Assembly: GCF_026340675.1 (NCBI RefSeq)
Contig: NZ_JAPEOX010000003.1
Coordinates: 278,728 to 342,727, forward strand
From: Streptomyces sp. NBC_01264
Lineage (GTDB): Bacteria > Actinomycetota > Actinomycetes > Streptomycetales > Streptomycetaceae
DNA length: 64,000 nucleotides
Direction: 5' to 3'
Below, piece after piece: positions 53,150 through 61,857 of this stretch (its first letter is position 1; the number at the start of each line of letters is the position of its first letter). The position numbers and the translations under genes were made by a program. The notes under the pieces are model-generated. The model worked only from the letters and a program-made list of their open reading frames with translations. It searched no databases and was not told the DNA's origin.

Positions 53150-54076
53150 TCAGCCGCACGTCCCCGGCATCGACAACGCTGCCGCAAGCGCACCCGCCCC
53201 GACCACGCTGCTCGCGTACACGGGGCCCCAGCCAAGCTCACGCCGAGCCTTGGCGTTCGCCAGCCGCAGATCCGTCCCCATGATGGTGTGCGCGAGCGGT
53301 GCCGGCTTCAGAACCCACAGAGGTACGGTCATCGGCGCGGGCGCCCCGAACGCCGCGGCCACCGCCCGCATGTGCGCGTCCCACCCCAGCGGTTCGTCGT
53401 CGACGATGTTGTACGCCTGCCCGGGCCGCCCCGACTCCACGCCGGCAACGACCGCCTTCGCCGCGTCGGCCACGTCGACCCAACTCAGCGCCCGCCCCTT
53501 GGCCGCCACCACGGGCAGGGCGCGCTTGCGCAGCATCGGCACCACGTGGACATCAGTGACACCGGCCCCGTAGAAGAGCCCGAAGCGCAGGCTCACCCCC
53601 TCGATCCCGTCAGCGGTGAAGGCCAGCTCCTCCTTGGTCCGCATCGCGCCCACGTGCCGCTCCAGCCAGACGTTCGCCCCCTGCGGCCCGAAGCCGTCGT
53701 CCTCACCGAGCACGGCCCCGCCGTGGTCCCCGTACCCGTAGCCGAACATCATCGACTCCACGACGAACCGCCGCGCCCCGGTCTCCCGCGTGGCGGCCAG
53801 CAGATTGACGGTCCCCTCGGTGCGCAGCGCATTGGTCCCCGCCATGTCCTGGTGCCGGGCCAGGCTCTTCCCCGACAACGCCGTTGCCGCGTGCACCACC
53901 ACGTCGAAGCCGAGCCCGTTCACGGCGCGCAGCAGGCCCTCACGATCGAGCAGGTCGGCCCGCACGTCCATCCCCGCGCCCCGCCCAAGACCGGCGACCT
54001 CATGCCCGGCCGCACGCAGAGCCCGTACCGCCCTCTGCCCCAGAACCCCGCTCGCACCCGCCAGTAGAACCTTCAT
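53150..54076 (-). CDS. NAD-dependent epimerase/dehydratase family protein
   Basis: 308 residues. VLLAGASGVLGQRAVRALRAAG binds NAD(P); FDVVVHAATAL and GVSLRFGLFYGAGV are family blocks. AAGGAG precedes ATG 54076. The centromere-like repeat array begins about 160 bp upstream. Substrate unknown. Confidence 0.85.
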   Translation of the reverse strand: MKVLLAGASGVLGQRAVRALRAAGHEVAGLGRGAGMDVRADLLDREGLLRAVNGLGFDVVVHAATALSGKSLARHQDMAGTNALRTEGTVNLLAATRETGARRFVVESMMFGYGYGDHGGAVLGEDDGFGPQGANVWLERHVGAMRTKEELAFTADGIEGVSLRFGLFYGAGVTDVHVVPMLRKRALPVVAAKGRALSWVDVADAAKAVVAGVESGRPGQAYNIVDDEPLGWDAHMRAVAAAFGAPAPMTVPLWVLKPAPLAHTIMGTDLRLANAKARRELGWGPVYASSVVGAGALAAALSMPGTCG

Positions 54077-54238
54077 GTCCGTCTCCTTCTTCGCCCGCAC
54101 TTCACGGTGTCGTCCATAGGACAGACGAGCGCCCCGGAAGGTGGGACAGGACGCAAAGTGATCTGTCCCACAAGGAACGAAAAGGGGCCCGCCCGAGCCC
54201 GAGCCTCGGCGGCACCCCCACCGCCCGCACCCCTCACC

Positions 54239-54668
54239 GTTGACGCCGTTAATACCCGGCGCCCACCCCAAGCCCCCCACACGGCTCCAGCATTAACGCC
54301 GTTAACGCCCGCCCCCACCACCGCCCCACACCGCCCCGACGTTAACGCCGTTAATGCCCGGCCCCACCCCAAACCCCTGTACCGCTCCAGCGTTAACGCC
54401 GTTAATGCCGCCCCCACCACCAAGCCGTACGCCCGCACGCCCCTCCAGCGTTAACGCCGTTAATGCTCCCGGCAGCCAACCCGCGAGACCCGCCCCCCCC
54501 CTGAGCGTTAACGCCGTTAATGCCCCCGCCCAACACGGCACGGCCAGCACCGTCGAGGCCTCCACCCTCCGGCGTTAACGCCGTTAATACCTCGCGCCCC
54601 CACCCGGGCACCTCCCCACCACCAGACCACGAAGCCCCACACCGCGCCCCGGCGTTAACGCCGTTAAT
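54239..54668. repeat. Array of eight palindromic sites upstream of parA (candidate centromere)
   Basis: Eight copies of RTTRACGCCGTTAAY starting at 54239, 54292, 54341, 54392, 54450, 54507, 54574 and 54654. The core GTTAACG-C-CGTTAAC is an inverted repeat with 7-bp arms around one C. Start-to-start spacing is 53, 49, 51, 58, 57, 67 and 80 bp, and all lie in the same orientation. The intervening DNA is C-rich and non-coding. Position 220 bp before parA and the palindromic form suggest binding sites for ParB or a replication protein. This differs from the chromosomal parS of Streptomyces. Confidence 0.85.
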
Positions 54669-54828
54669 GCCTAGGCACGCCCATCCACCCGCTCAGCCCA
54701 GCAACCTCAGCCCGTCGAGGACCAGCGCCGGAACCTGCCCGCCGGCCTCCACCACGGAGACCAACGCGCCCCCGGGCCAACGCCCCACCTCCTCCCAGGA
54801 GGCGATTCTCAGCCGATCCACACCACTT

Positions 54829-54882
54829 CGTTAGCAAAACTCAAGCGTGGTGCCCACGAACACCCCTGAACGTTAGTAAAGT
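54829..54882 (+). promoter_or_regulatory. Direct repeat in the parA promoter region
   Basis: CGTTAGCAAAACT at 54829-54841 and CGTTAGTAAAGT at 54871-54882, 42 bp apart, ending 8 bp before the parA ATG. The A/T-rich repeats stand out and could be a ParA operator or overlap the -10. No ribosome site precedes parA. Confidence 0.5.
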
Positions 54883-54889
54883 CCCTCGC

Positions 54890-56179
54890 ATGACTTCACC
54901 CTCGTCACCGAACGACCGTGAGAAGGTCGTCTCCAAACTCCCTCCGTGGCTGCGCCAGGAGCTCAAGATCCGCACCGCCCAACTGCGGGTGGACATCCAG
55001 GACGCCGTCCACCAGGGCATCGCCCACTGGAGCGCGCTCGCCTCCTCCCCCTCCCCCGTCGACACCTCCGGCGCCGAATCCTTCTCGACCTGGCTGCCCG
55101 CCGGCCAGTGGGAGTCCTTCCGCACCGGCTCCAAGGACCGCGGCGTCTCCCTCATCCAGGGACTGGCCCAAGCCGTCTCCCTGTGGCTGGAGATGAACCC
55201 GGCCCCCACCGTGAAGCGACCCTCGGTCGTGCGCCGCATCGTGGTGTGCAACCAGAAGGGCGGTGTCGGCAAGACGGCCATCACCGCCGGCACCGCCGAA
55301 GCCCTCGCGGAGGACCCCGACACCCTCCACCCGGTCCGCGTAGCCCGCCAACTGGCCCGGCTCTCGGCCGCCGAGGACGGCGACCAGTCGGCCCAGGACG
55401 CCTTCGCGTCCACCGGATCCACCGCGTCCGCCCCGCCCGTAGACCTGGAAGACCTGCCCGGACTCGGTATGCGCGTCCTGCTCGTCGACTTCGACCCCCA
55501 GGGCCACCTCACCAAGCAGCTCGGCCGGCAGCCGCTTCCCATCGGCGGAGACAGCCTCACCTGCCACATGGCGGGCGAGGCCAAGGGACCCCTCGCCGAC
55601 CTGATCGTCTCCATCCCGGACGAGCACTTCGGCGACCGCCTCCACATCCTCCCGGCCTGCACGGACGCGTTCCTCCTCGACGTCCGCCTCTCCACGGTCC
55701 GAGCCCGCGAGGCCGCGCTCGAGCGGGCCCTCGCACCCGTCGAGGCCGACTACGACGTCATCCTCATCGACTGCCCGCCGAGCCTCGGCCTCAGCATGGA
55801 CGCCGCCATCTACTACGGCCGCCGCCGCGACGCCGAACAGCCGGGCGCCTCCGGCGCGCTGATCGTGGTCCAGGCGGAGGACTCCTCGGCGGACGCCTAC
55901 GACCTCCTCACCTCCCAGATCAACGACCTCCGCGACGACCTCAGCCTCGACATCGACTACCTCGGCCTGGTCGTCAACCTCTACGACGGCCGCCGCGGCT
56001 ACATCGCGACCAGCTCCCTCCAGGCCTGGATGGACATAAAGGATCCGCGGGTCGTGGCGATCGTCCCCGACCTCAAGGAACAGCGCGAAGCGGTCCGCGT
56101 GAAGCAACCGCTGTTCGTCTACGCGCCCAAGGGCGAGCAAGCCGTCGCCCTGCGCGCCCTCGCAAGGGAGATCTCATGA
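54890..56179 (+). CDS. parA: ParA-type partition ATPase
   Basis: 429 residues. Deviant Walker A VVCNQKGGVGKTAITAG (residue ~120), Walker A-prime LLVDFDPQGHLTKQLG and Walker B VILIDCPPSLGLSMD. About 110 residues precede the ATPase domain, as in plasmid type Ia ParA proteins, which also bind their own promoter. An insertion of roughly 50 residues separates Walker A from A-prime. ParA moves plasmid copies along the nucleoid together with ParB. ATG 54890 overlaps no ribosome site and may be translated from a very short leader. The parB start overlaps its stop (ATGA). Confidence 0.93.
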   Translation: MTSPSSPNDREKVVSKLPPWLRQELKIRTAQLRVDIQDAVHQGIAHWSALASSPSPVDTSGAESFSTWLPAGQWESFRTGSKDRGVSLIQGLAQAVSLWLEMNPAPTVKRPSVVRRIVVCNQKGGVGKTAITAGTAEALAEDPDTLHPVRVARQLARLSAAEDGDQSAQDAFASTGSTASAPPVDLEDLPGLGMRVLLVDFDPQGHLTKQLGRQPLPIGGDSLTCHMAGEAKGPLADLIVSIPDEHFGDRLHILPACTDAFLLDVRLSTVRAREAALERALAPVEADYDVILIDCPPSLGLSMDAAIYYGRRRDAEQPGASGALIVVQAEDSSADAYDLLTSQINDLRDDLSLDIDYLGLVVNLYDGRRGYIATSSLQAWMDIKDPRVVAIVPDLKEQREAVRVKQPLFVYAPKGEQAVALRALAREIS

Positions 56180-57081
56180 GCAAGGCCGACAAACTCGGAG
56201 TCTCGAGCTCCTTCGCCCGCGCCCAGCCCGTCGGCGTCAGTTCCCGCCGCGCGGCGATCGCCGAAGCCACCGGCGCCCCCACCTCCGGCGTGGTCCCGCC
56301 CTCGGAGGTCCCGATCGAGGCCCTCGCCCACAACCCGTTCAACCTCCGCGAGGACCTCACGGAGCTCGAAGAGCTGGCCGCGTCCCTCACCGTCCGGGGT
56401 CAGCTCCAGCCCCTGGCGGTCGCCACCCGCATGGCCTTCATGGAGGCCCACCCCGGCAACGCCGATGGCCTGGGCCGCGCCCCGTACGTCGTCATCGACG
56501 GCAACCGGCGCCTGGCGGCGGCCCAGCGCGCTGGCCTTCGCACCATGCAGATCCACGTCAACGACTCCCTCGCCTCCTCGGCGGCGGACATCCTAGAGTC
56601 GGCGCTCATCGCCAACGTCCACCGCGTCGACGTGGCCCCCATGGACCAGGCCCGCGCCCTGCAGGAACTCGTCGAGGTGCACGGCTCCCAGGCCCAGGTC
56701 GCCAAGCGCCTCGGCAAGACGCCGGCCTGGGTCTCCCAGCGCCTGACCCTGCTCAACCTCACCCCGGAGCTCCAGGACAAGGTGGAGACCGGCGAACTCA
56801 AGGTGGAACCGGCCCGCCGCATCGGCCGCCTCCCCCAGGAGGACCAGGCGACCGCGGCGGAGGAAGCCGTTAACGCCGTTAACCCCCCGCGCCAACGCAC
56901 CCGCCCGGCCCCGTCCCTGGCCCCGGGCCCCACCCCCGAGCCCCACCCCTCCCCCGCCACGTCCCCCCGCCGCATCACCATCGCGGCGGACTCCCCGGAC
57001 ACGATCGCGGACGCCCTCACCGCTCACCTCACCCCGGACGACCTGAGGGCGGTGACAGAACTCCTCCTGACCCGCATCTAA
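56176..57081 (+). CDS. parB: ParB-type partition protein
   Basis: 301 residues. VPIEALAHNPFNLREDL and VIDGNRRLAAAQRAG are the N-terminal CTP-binding-type motifs (GNRR where chromosomal ParB has GERR). NVHRVDVAPMDQARALQELV follows, then the helix-turn-helix SQAQVAKRLGKTPAWVSQRL. The C-terminal part is a Pro-rich linker and a short acidic end. A copy of the palindromic site lies inside the gene at 56869-56883 and is translated as VNAVN at the start of the linker. It should bind the centromere-like sites, but that assignment is inferred. Confidence 0.92.
   Translation: MSKADKLGVSSSFARAQPVGVSSRRAAIAEATGAPTSGVVPPSEVPIEALAHNPFNLREDLTELEELAASLTVRGQLQPLAVATRMAFMEAHPGNADGLGRAPYVVIDGNRRLAAAQRAGLRTMQIHVNDSLASSAADILESALIANVHRVDVAPMDQARALQELVEVHGSQAQVAKRLGKTPAWVSQRLTLLNLTPELQDKVETGELKVEPARRIGRLPQEDQATAAEEAVNAVNPPRQRTRPAPSLAPGPTPEPHPSPATSPRRITIAADSPDTIADALTAHLTPDDLRAVTELLLTRI
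56869..56883. repeat. Palindromic site inside parB
   Basis: Perfect GTTAACGCCGTTAAC, in frame as Val-Asn-Ala-Val-Asn, at the junction between the DNA-binding core and the Pro-rich linker. Confidence 0.95.
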
Positions 57082-57140
57082 CCCACCCGACACGAAGGGG
57101 GCGTTGGCCCGGCCGCCGGACCACCATCGCCCCCACGTGT

Positions 57141-57160
57141 GTTTCACGTGTGTTTCACGT
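57141..57160. promoter_or_regulatory. Tandem half-sites resembling chromosomal parS
   Basis: GTTTCACGTG at 57141-57150, repeated one base-pair step on at 57152-57160. Each matches the first ten bases of the Streptomyces chromosomal parS (GTTTCACGTGAAAC) but not the last four. They lie 45-65 bp before tap, in the parB-tap gap. Confidence 0.45.
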
Positions 57161-57204
57161 GCGTTCCATGGTGCGGTTCGCATAAGCTGCACCTGGAGGT
57201 GCCC

Positions 57205-59610
57205 ATGCCCAACGCGCACGAAAACGAACAGACCTCGCTCTTCGCCGCGGTCGATGCCCTGCTGGAAGAGGCCGCAGCACAAGACGCCCTCCCGCACCCG
57301 GACGAGCGCAAGCGCCTCCGCGAGGCCGCGGGCCTGAGCCAGGACCAGATCGCCCAGGCCCTGGCCGTCCGCCGCGAAACGGTCACCTCCTGGGAGACCG
57401 GCCGCACGGCCCCGCGCCCTCCCAAGCGCGCCGCCTACGCCCGCCTCCTCAACGGCCTGGCAGACCTCCACGGCATTAACGCCGTTAACGCCCCCGCCCC
57501 TCAGCCCGCGCCCCCTCACACCACCAGCGGGCCCATTAACGCCGTTAACACCCCGCAACCCGCCGCCGCACCTCAGCCTGCGGCAGAGCAGGTCGCCGTA
57601 CCGAAGGCCGCCGCAGCACAGCCCGCGTCCCCCCAACCCGCCACCGCCCAGGCCCGCGCCGAAGGCGCCGGACCCACCCCCACCGCACCCGTTAACGGCG
57701 TTAACGCCGTTAACTCCACCCCCCACACCGTGGACGCCGGCCCCGAGGCCGCACCACACCCTGGGCCTGGGGCGGAGCCCCAGTTTCGGGAAGGGGCGGG
57801 TAGGGGAGCAGCCCCGCAGGGCCCCCCAACCCACCCGCACGCCGCATCCCCCACCCCTCACCCCCAGCCGACCGCCCCCCGAACGACCCCCCGCACAGGT
57901 GCAGCCGCCCCCACCCCCGCCCCGGAGGGCAACGGCCCCCTAGCCGTACTCGACGGCACAGGAAAGGCCCACGCCGCCCACGGCACAGTCCTCACACCCC
58001 CCACCACCCCCACCCTCCCCGCCCTCGTCGAATGGGCCCTCTCCCCCGCCGCCGACCTCCGCTCCCCCCGCCTCCACCGCAACGGCAAGGACGGCGACCC
58101 CCTCCTCGTCCTCACCCCCGCCGCTACCGAGGCACTCGGACTCCCCCTCGTCCTGGAAGACCGCCGCGGCCTACGCCTCCCCGACGACCACCCGGTCATC
58201 AAGCAGCTCACCAAAGCAAAATGGCAGCTGACCCGCCGCGGCTTCGGCCCCTGGCCCCGCATCTACCGCCCCGCCACCCCCACCACCGGCCGCCAGTGCG
58301 TCCAGTTCGCGATCCTCCCCTGGGGCGCCCTCGACCCCCGCGCCTGGGGCGAGCACACCGCCGACCTCCCCGCACCGGAACTCGCCGAGCTCCTCACCTC
58401 CTACGCGACCCGCGTCCTCACCCCCCGCGGCTCCACGGCCGTCTCGGGCCTGGAGCTGATGACGGCGCTGCGCCCGCCCACCCGCGCCGCTCGCGACGAG
58501 TCCACGAACACCTGGGTCTCCGCCCCGGTCCCCGGCTCCCTCACCCGCCCCGTCGACCCCGCTCCCCCGGAGGCCCCCGACGAGCACCCGGTCGTCGCGG
58601 CCCTCTACCCCCGCTCCCACCAGCGCACCCCGGACCAGGTTCTCGACGAGGAGGCGTACGACTGGATCCGCGACCCCCAGCTCCTCACCGACGCCGAGTG
58701 CACCCGCACCCACGCCGTCGGCATCGACGTGAACATGGCCTTCGCCGCGGCAGCCAACCGGCTCCTCGTCGGCACCGGCCCCGCGGTCCACACCGACGGC
58801 CCCCGCTTCGACCCGAAGCTCCCCGGCTCCTGGCTCGTGGACCTCTCCGCCCAGGCCACCGCCATGGACCCCCGCCTCCCCAGCCCCTTCACCCCGCACG
58901 GCCGCCCGCCCATCGGCCCCGCCTGGTACGCCACTCCGACCCTCGCCTACGCCCAGGAGCTCGGCCTCACCGTCCGGCCCACCGAGGCCTGGCTCCGCCC
59001 GGAGCACGGCCCGTACCTCGACTCCTGGTACACCCGCCTGCGCGACGCCTACATGGCGACGATGGCCGAACTCGGCGTCCACGCGTCCCTCACGGACTCC
59101 GCCTTCCTTCAGGCGATGGCGGAGTACAAGGGCGACCCCGATCACCCCCTCCCCCAGACCGCGGTCCTCTCCGCGATCAAGTCCACCGTCAAGGGCGGCA
59201 TCGGCAAGCTCCGCGAACGCCCGCAGGGCGCCGGCTACCGCCCCGGCGAGAGCTGGCCCGCCCTCGAACGCCCCACCTGGCGCCCCGACATCCGAGCCGC
59301 CGTCATCTCCACGGCCCGCGTCAACATGCACCGCAAGATGCAAAAGCTCGCAACGTCAGCAGACCTCTACCCCATTGCGGTCCTCTCCGACTGCGCGGTC
59401 TACCTCTCCGACGGCCCCAGCCCCCTCGACTTCCTCCCCCGCACCCCCGAAGGCAAGCCCCTGCCCGGCGGCTTCCGCCTCGGCGTCAACCCCGGCATGG
59501 TCAAGCACGAGGGCACCCAACCCCTCCTCTGGGCCGTTCAGCTGCTCGACGAACGACACAACCCCGCCCGCCACATCAAGGGCCACGACGCCGCGGCCGA
59601 CGGAGAGTAA
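57205..59610 (+). CDS. tap: Telomere-associated protein Tap
   Basis: 801 residues. Tap binds the 3-prime overhang at Streptomyces telomeres and recruits the terminal protein. The N-terminal domain (DERKRLREAAGLSQDQIAQALAVRRETVTSWETGR, residues 30-65) is the Xre-type helix-turn-helix found in all Tap proteins. The C-terminal 500 residues (for example HAVGIDVNMAFAAAANRLLVG and TAVLSAIKSTVKGGIGKLRERP) match the conserved Tap body. Residues 90-250 form a low-complexity linker containing four palindromic sites translated as INAVN/VNGVNAVN and a REP-like hairpin. ATG 57205 follows GGAGG. It is followed by tpg after 9 bp, the standard operon. Confidence 0.92.
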   Translation: MPNAHENEQTSLFAAVDALLEEAAAQDALPHPDERKRLREAAGLSQDQIAQALAVRRETVTSWETGRTAPRPPKRAAYARLLNGLADLHGINAVNAPAPQPAPPHTTSGPINAVNTPQPAAAPQPAAEQVAVPKAAAAQPASPQPATAQARAEGAGPTPTAPVNGVNAVNSTPHTVDAGPEAAPHPGPGAEPQFREGAGRGAAPQGPPTHPHAASPTPHPQPTAPRTTPRTGAAAPTPAPEGNGPLAVLDGTGKAHAAHGTVLTPPTTPTLPALVEWALSPAADLRSPRLHRNGKDGDPLLVLTPAATEALGLPLVLEDRRGLRLPDDHPVIKQLTKAKWQLTRRGFGPWPRIYRPATPTTGRQCVQFAILPWGALDPRAWGEHTADLPAPELAELLTSYATRVLTPRGSTAVSGLELMTALRPPTRAARDESTNTWVSAPVPGSLTRPVDPAPPEAPDEHPVVAALYPRSHQRTPDQVLDEEAYDWIRDPQLLTDAECTRTHAVGIDVNMAFAAAANRLLVGTGPAVHTDGPRFDPKLPGSWLVDLSAQATAMDPRLPSPFTPHGRPPIGPAWYATPTLAYAQELGLTVRPTEAWLRPEHGPYLDSWYTRLRDAYMATMAELGVHASLTDSAFLQAMAEYKGDPDHPLPQTAVLSAIKSTVKGGIGKLRERPQGAGYRPGESWPALERPTWRPDIRAAVISTARVNMHRKMQKLATSADLYPIAVLSDCAVYLSDGPSPLDFLPRTPEGKPLPGGFRLGVNPGMVKHEGTQPLLWAVQLLDERHNPARHIKGHDAAADGE
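57475..57714. repeat. Four palindromic sites inside tap
   Basis: ATTAACGCCGTTAAC at 57475-57489 and 57535-57549. Then GTTAACGGCGTTAAC (57691-57705, reverse orientation) overlaps GTTAACGCCGTTAAC (57700-57714), sharing one GTTAAC. All are in frame and read as I/V-N-A/G-V-N. Confidence 0.95.
57767..57830. repeat. REP-like palindrome inside the tap linker
   Basis: CTGGGGC-GGA-GCCCCAG (57767-57783) followed by TTTCGGGAAGGGGCGGGTAG. The same hairpin type and tail occur between genes at about 41600-41685, so an intergenic-type repeat has entered the coding region without breaking the frame. Confidence 0.7.
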
Positions 59611-59619
59611 GAGCCACCC

Positions 59620-60174
59620 ATGTCCGAGATCAGCGACAGCCTCGACCGCGCCGACGAGCAGAACTTCACCCGCCCCATCCCCAAATCGGCGGGCGCCCAG
59701 ATCCGCTACCTCGTCAAACAGCTCAAATCGACCAAGGCCGTGGCGGACCTCCTCGCCATCTCCCGGCGCACCGTCGAGCGGTACGTGAAGGACCAGATCA
59801 AGCGGCCCAAGCCGGAACTCGCCGCCCGCCTGGAGCGCGAGGTCCGCCGCCGCTGGCAGCCCCTCGTCCGCAAGCGCGCCCGCGACAAGGCCGCGAAGCA
59901 GACCGGACTGGTCATCGAGACCCGCGCCCGCTTCGGCTTCAGCGCCGCCCCCGGCACCACCGACGACGGCCGGATGCGACGCATCACCCAGCACCTCCCC
60001 CCGGAGTACGCCTCCCGCCTCTTCAGCGCCTACGAGGCCGGAGCCACCGAAGCCCAGCTCCGCAGCATCACCGCCGAAGGGCTCCAGGAGATCTACTTCA
60101 AGGACAACGGCGCCCGCGCCCAGGGCCTCCTCGTCGAGTTCACCGACATCGACTACGTGGAGCTCAACTTCTAG
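59620..60174 (+). CDS. tpg: Terminal protein Tpg
   Basis: 184 residues, the normal Tpg length. Tpg is covalently bound to the 5-prime ends of linear Streptomyces DNA and primes end patching. RPIPKSAGAQIRYLVKQLKSTKAVADLL and ISRRTVERYVK form the helix-turn-helix. RRWQPLVRKRARDKAAKQTG is the basic region, and DNGARAQGLLVEFTDIDYVELNF-like sequence ends the protein as in other Tpg. The threonine at position 114 (in PGTTDDGRMR) corresponds to the residue reported to carry the DNA. Translated after tap from a GGAGAG site. Confidence 0.94.
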   Translation: MSEISDSLDRADEQNFTRPIPKSAGAQIRYLVKQLKSTKAVADLLAISRRTVERYVKDQIKRPKPELAARLEREVRRRWQPLVRKRARDKAAKQTGLVIETRARFGFSAAPGTTDDGRMRRITQHLPPEYASRLFSAYEAGATEAQLRSITAEGLQEIYFKDNGARAQGLLVEFTDIDYVELNF

Positions 60175-60352
60175 AAGCCCGGACAACGCCCTTCCCCAGC
60201 CAGGTCCGAGCACGACGAATTGGCACAACACTTCGAAGAGCTACACCCACACCCCGAGGCCGTGGCCCACCGCATGCTCGGCTCACTCGCCGAAGCCGAG
60301 CACCCCGACCAGAAGGCCGGCTGACCGACTCGGTGGGCCCCGCGACAACGCC

Positions 60353-60490
60353 ATGGCCGACGCCCACTCCGCCGTCCCCGGAGCCGCTCTGGTCACCCGT
60401 CAGGCGGCCACGTTCGCGCGGTTCACCCAGAGCGCGCAGCCCGCACTCGTCAACGGCGGCGCAGGCGTAGTGGCCGGATTGGACGTCCAC
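60353..60490 (+). pseudogene. Possible remnant of a SigJ-type sigma factor C-terminus
   Basis: About 45 residues (RQAATFARFTQSAQPALVNG then GAGVVAGLDV) resemble the C-terminal SnoaL-like part of ECF sigma factors of the SigJ group. No sigma domains lie upstream. If real, it is only a fragment left near the replicon end. The surrounding 60175-60574 holds no other gene. Confidence 0.3.
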
Positions 60491-60574
60491 TTCCCAACCC
60501 GCCCCAGGACGGGACGCCGCCCCTCACACCCCCGGCCCCCTGCAAGCCCCCCTGAGCCCCTCAAACACGACAAA

Positions 60575-60598
60575 GGGCCCCGGAGTACTCCGGGGCCC
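60575..60598. terminator. Bidirectional terminator
   Basis: Perfect 24-bp palindrome with half-arm GGGCCCCGGAGT between convergent tpg and the winged-helix operon. Short C-rich direct repeats (CAAGCCCC...TGAGC) lie on either side. Confidence 0.8.
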
Positions 60599-60645
60599 CC
60601 ACAAGCCCCTGAGCACCCCTCAGAAGCCCTACAAACACCACTTAC

Positions 60646-61119
60646 TCAGCCAACCGCGTGCAGCGCCCTACGCCGCTTCGATTCAGCCGCCTTCTTCGCG
60701 ACGGCCTGAGCCGCCCGCTTCTTGCGCTGTTCGGCGAGCTGGTCCTGATACGCCGCCACCGCCCGGTGATAGCTGGCCACATAACCCCGCGCGTCCAGCC
60801 TCTCCTCCGCGTCCATCTCGTTCACGGCCGCGACCGCATCCTCGAACGAGGTGTACCCGGCGAGCATCGGGTTGATCTGATAGACCCCGTTACGGATCTT
60901 CCTGACCAACTTCGCCAGCTCCAGGCTCCGCAGCGCGGCGTTCACGCTCGGCCGGCTCAGATCCAGCATCCCGCCGACCGTCGCCTGGTCGATGAGGATC
61001 CGCCCGCCCGGCTCACTGAGCGAACGGAGCTTCAGCAGCACCCGGTACGCCGCCGGAGGCAGGTCGAGGTCGGAGAGCAGCCCGTCGGCATTGACCGCGG
61101 CGAATCGCAAGGTGCTCAC
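60646..61119 (-). CDS. Winged-helix protein, RepL-like appearance (second gene)
   Basis: 157 residues. LPPAAYRVLLKLRSLSEPGGRILIDQATVGGMLDLSRPSVNAALRSLE is a winged helix; the wing ends KIRNGVYQINPMLAG, a pattern seen in the RepL plasmid replication family. A long basic helix follows (QLAEQRKKRAAQAVAKKAAE). ATG 61119 overlaps the stop of the upstream winged-helix gene (ATGA). Either a replication initiator accessory or a transcription regulator. Confidence 0.65.
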   Translation of the reverse strand: MSTLRFAAVNADGLLSDLDLPPAAYRVLLKLRSLSEPGGRILIDQATVGGMLDLSRPSVNAALRSLELAKLVRKIRNGVYQINPMLAGYTSFEDAVAAVNEMDAEERLDARGYVASYHRAVAAYQDQLAEQRKKRAAQAVAKKAAESKRRRALHAVG

Positions 61120-61832
61120 TGAGCCGTCCCTTCTCCCGTGCGCTTCGTCCGGCTCACCCGACGCGCAGCGCGCTCTCTTGCCCGTTCGGCCCGCAGTTCC
61201 GCGATGGCCTGCCTCATGTGGTCCAGCGAGGGGAAGCGCACCAAGTCCGGCAGGCTCGTATCGCTACGAATCTGCGAGATGGTCCCGTGTTGCTCCACCT
61301 TCACGAACTCACCCGTCATCTCGGTACCCGGGATGAACTCCGCCACCCGGTAACTGTAGGGCGGGTTGAACTGATACACACCCCGCCGCACCTTGAAGAC
61401 GATCCCATGAGACATCACCGTGTGCAGAGCTTCCGACGTCTTCGTCCGGCTGACATCCAGGATGGTAGCCATCTCCTCCTGGGTAAGTGGAATCCGCCCC
61501 CCCGCCCGCTGGCAGGCGATGAGCAGCAGGATCAGCCGCAGAGGCAGCGCTTCGCGGAAGTACTGGGCGATCACGAGGAAGAACTCGAGGCTGTCCATCG
61601 AGAACGCATTCGGCTGATTCTCGGTCCCGTAGAACTCCAGCGGCTTGCGCTCGCCGTCCAAGGTCAGCTTCCGCGTGGGGTACCGCTTCGCGAGGCTGTC
61701 CAGATCCTTGACCGGAGCCAGGGGCTGACTCCACGCAGAGATCGCATCGTCCACCGGCAGATCAGGACGCGGGGTCCCTACCGGATTGCCCCGGCGGCGC
61801 TGTGGCTCTGATGACACGAGGCTGCTCTCCAC
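61116..61832 (-). CDS. Winged-helix protein, candidate replication initiator (RepL-like)
   Basis: 238 residues. Around residues 85-155, LPLRLILLLIACQRAGGRIPLTQEEMATILDVSRTKTSEALHTV forms the helix-turn-helix and KVRRGVYQFNPPYSYR the wing, again like RepL. N- and C-terminal parts are unlike anything I recognise; the tail is highly basic. It is transcribed away from a palindrome-rich stretch whose strongest palindrome begins 25 bp before ATG 61832. Position next to partition and telomere genes favours a replication role, but sequence similarity is limited to the fold. Confidence 0.6.
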   Translation of the reverse strand: MESSLVSSEPQRRRGNPVGTPRPDLPVDDAISAWSQPLAPVKDLDSLAKRYPTRKLTLDGERKPLEFYGTENQPNAFSMDSLEFFLVIAQYFREALPLRLILLLIACQRAGGRIPLTQEEMATILDVSRTKTSEALHTVMSHGIVFKVRRGVYQFNPPYSYRVAEFIPGTEMTGEFVKVEQHGTISQIRSDTSLPDLVRFPSLDHMRQAIAELRAERARERAARRVSRTKRTGEGTAQ

Positions 61833-61857
61833 TCCGTTGATCTGCGGAGATCAGTAT

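Noticed and set aside
54239..54668. A CRISPR array, because of regularly spaced 15-bp repeats
   Set aside because: Repeats are too short and palindromic, spacers are low-complexity C-rich DNA, and no cas gene is present.
60220..60330. A 34-codon frame after tpg starting with TTG (AQHFEELHPHPEAVAHRML)
   Set aside because: No ribosome site or known family; could be a scrap, not supportable as a gene.
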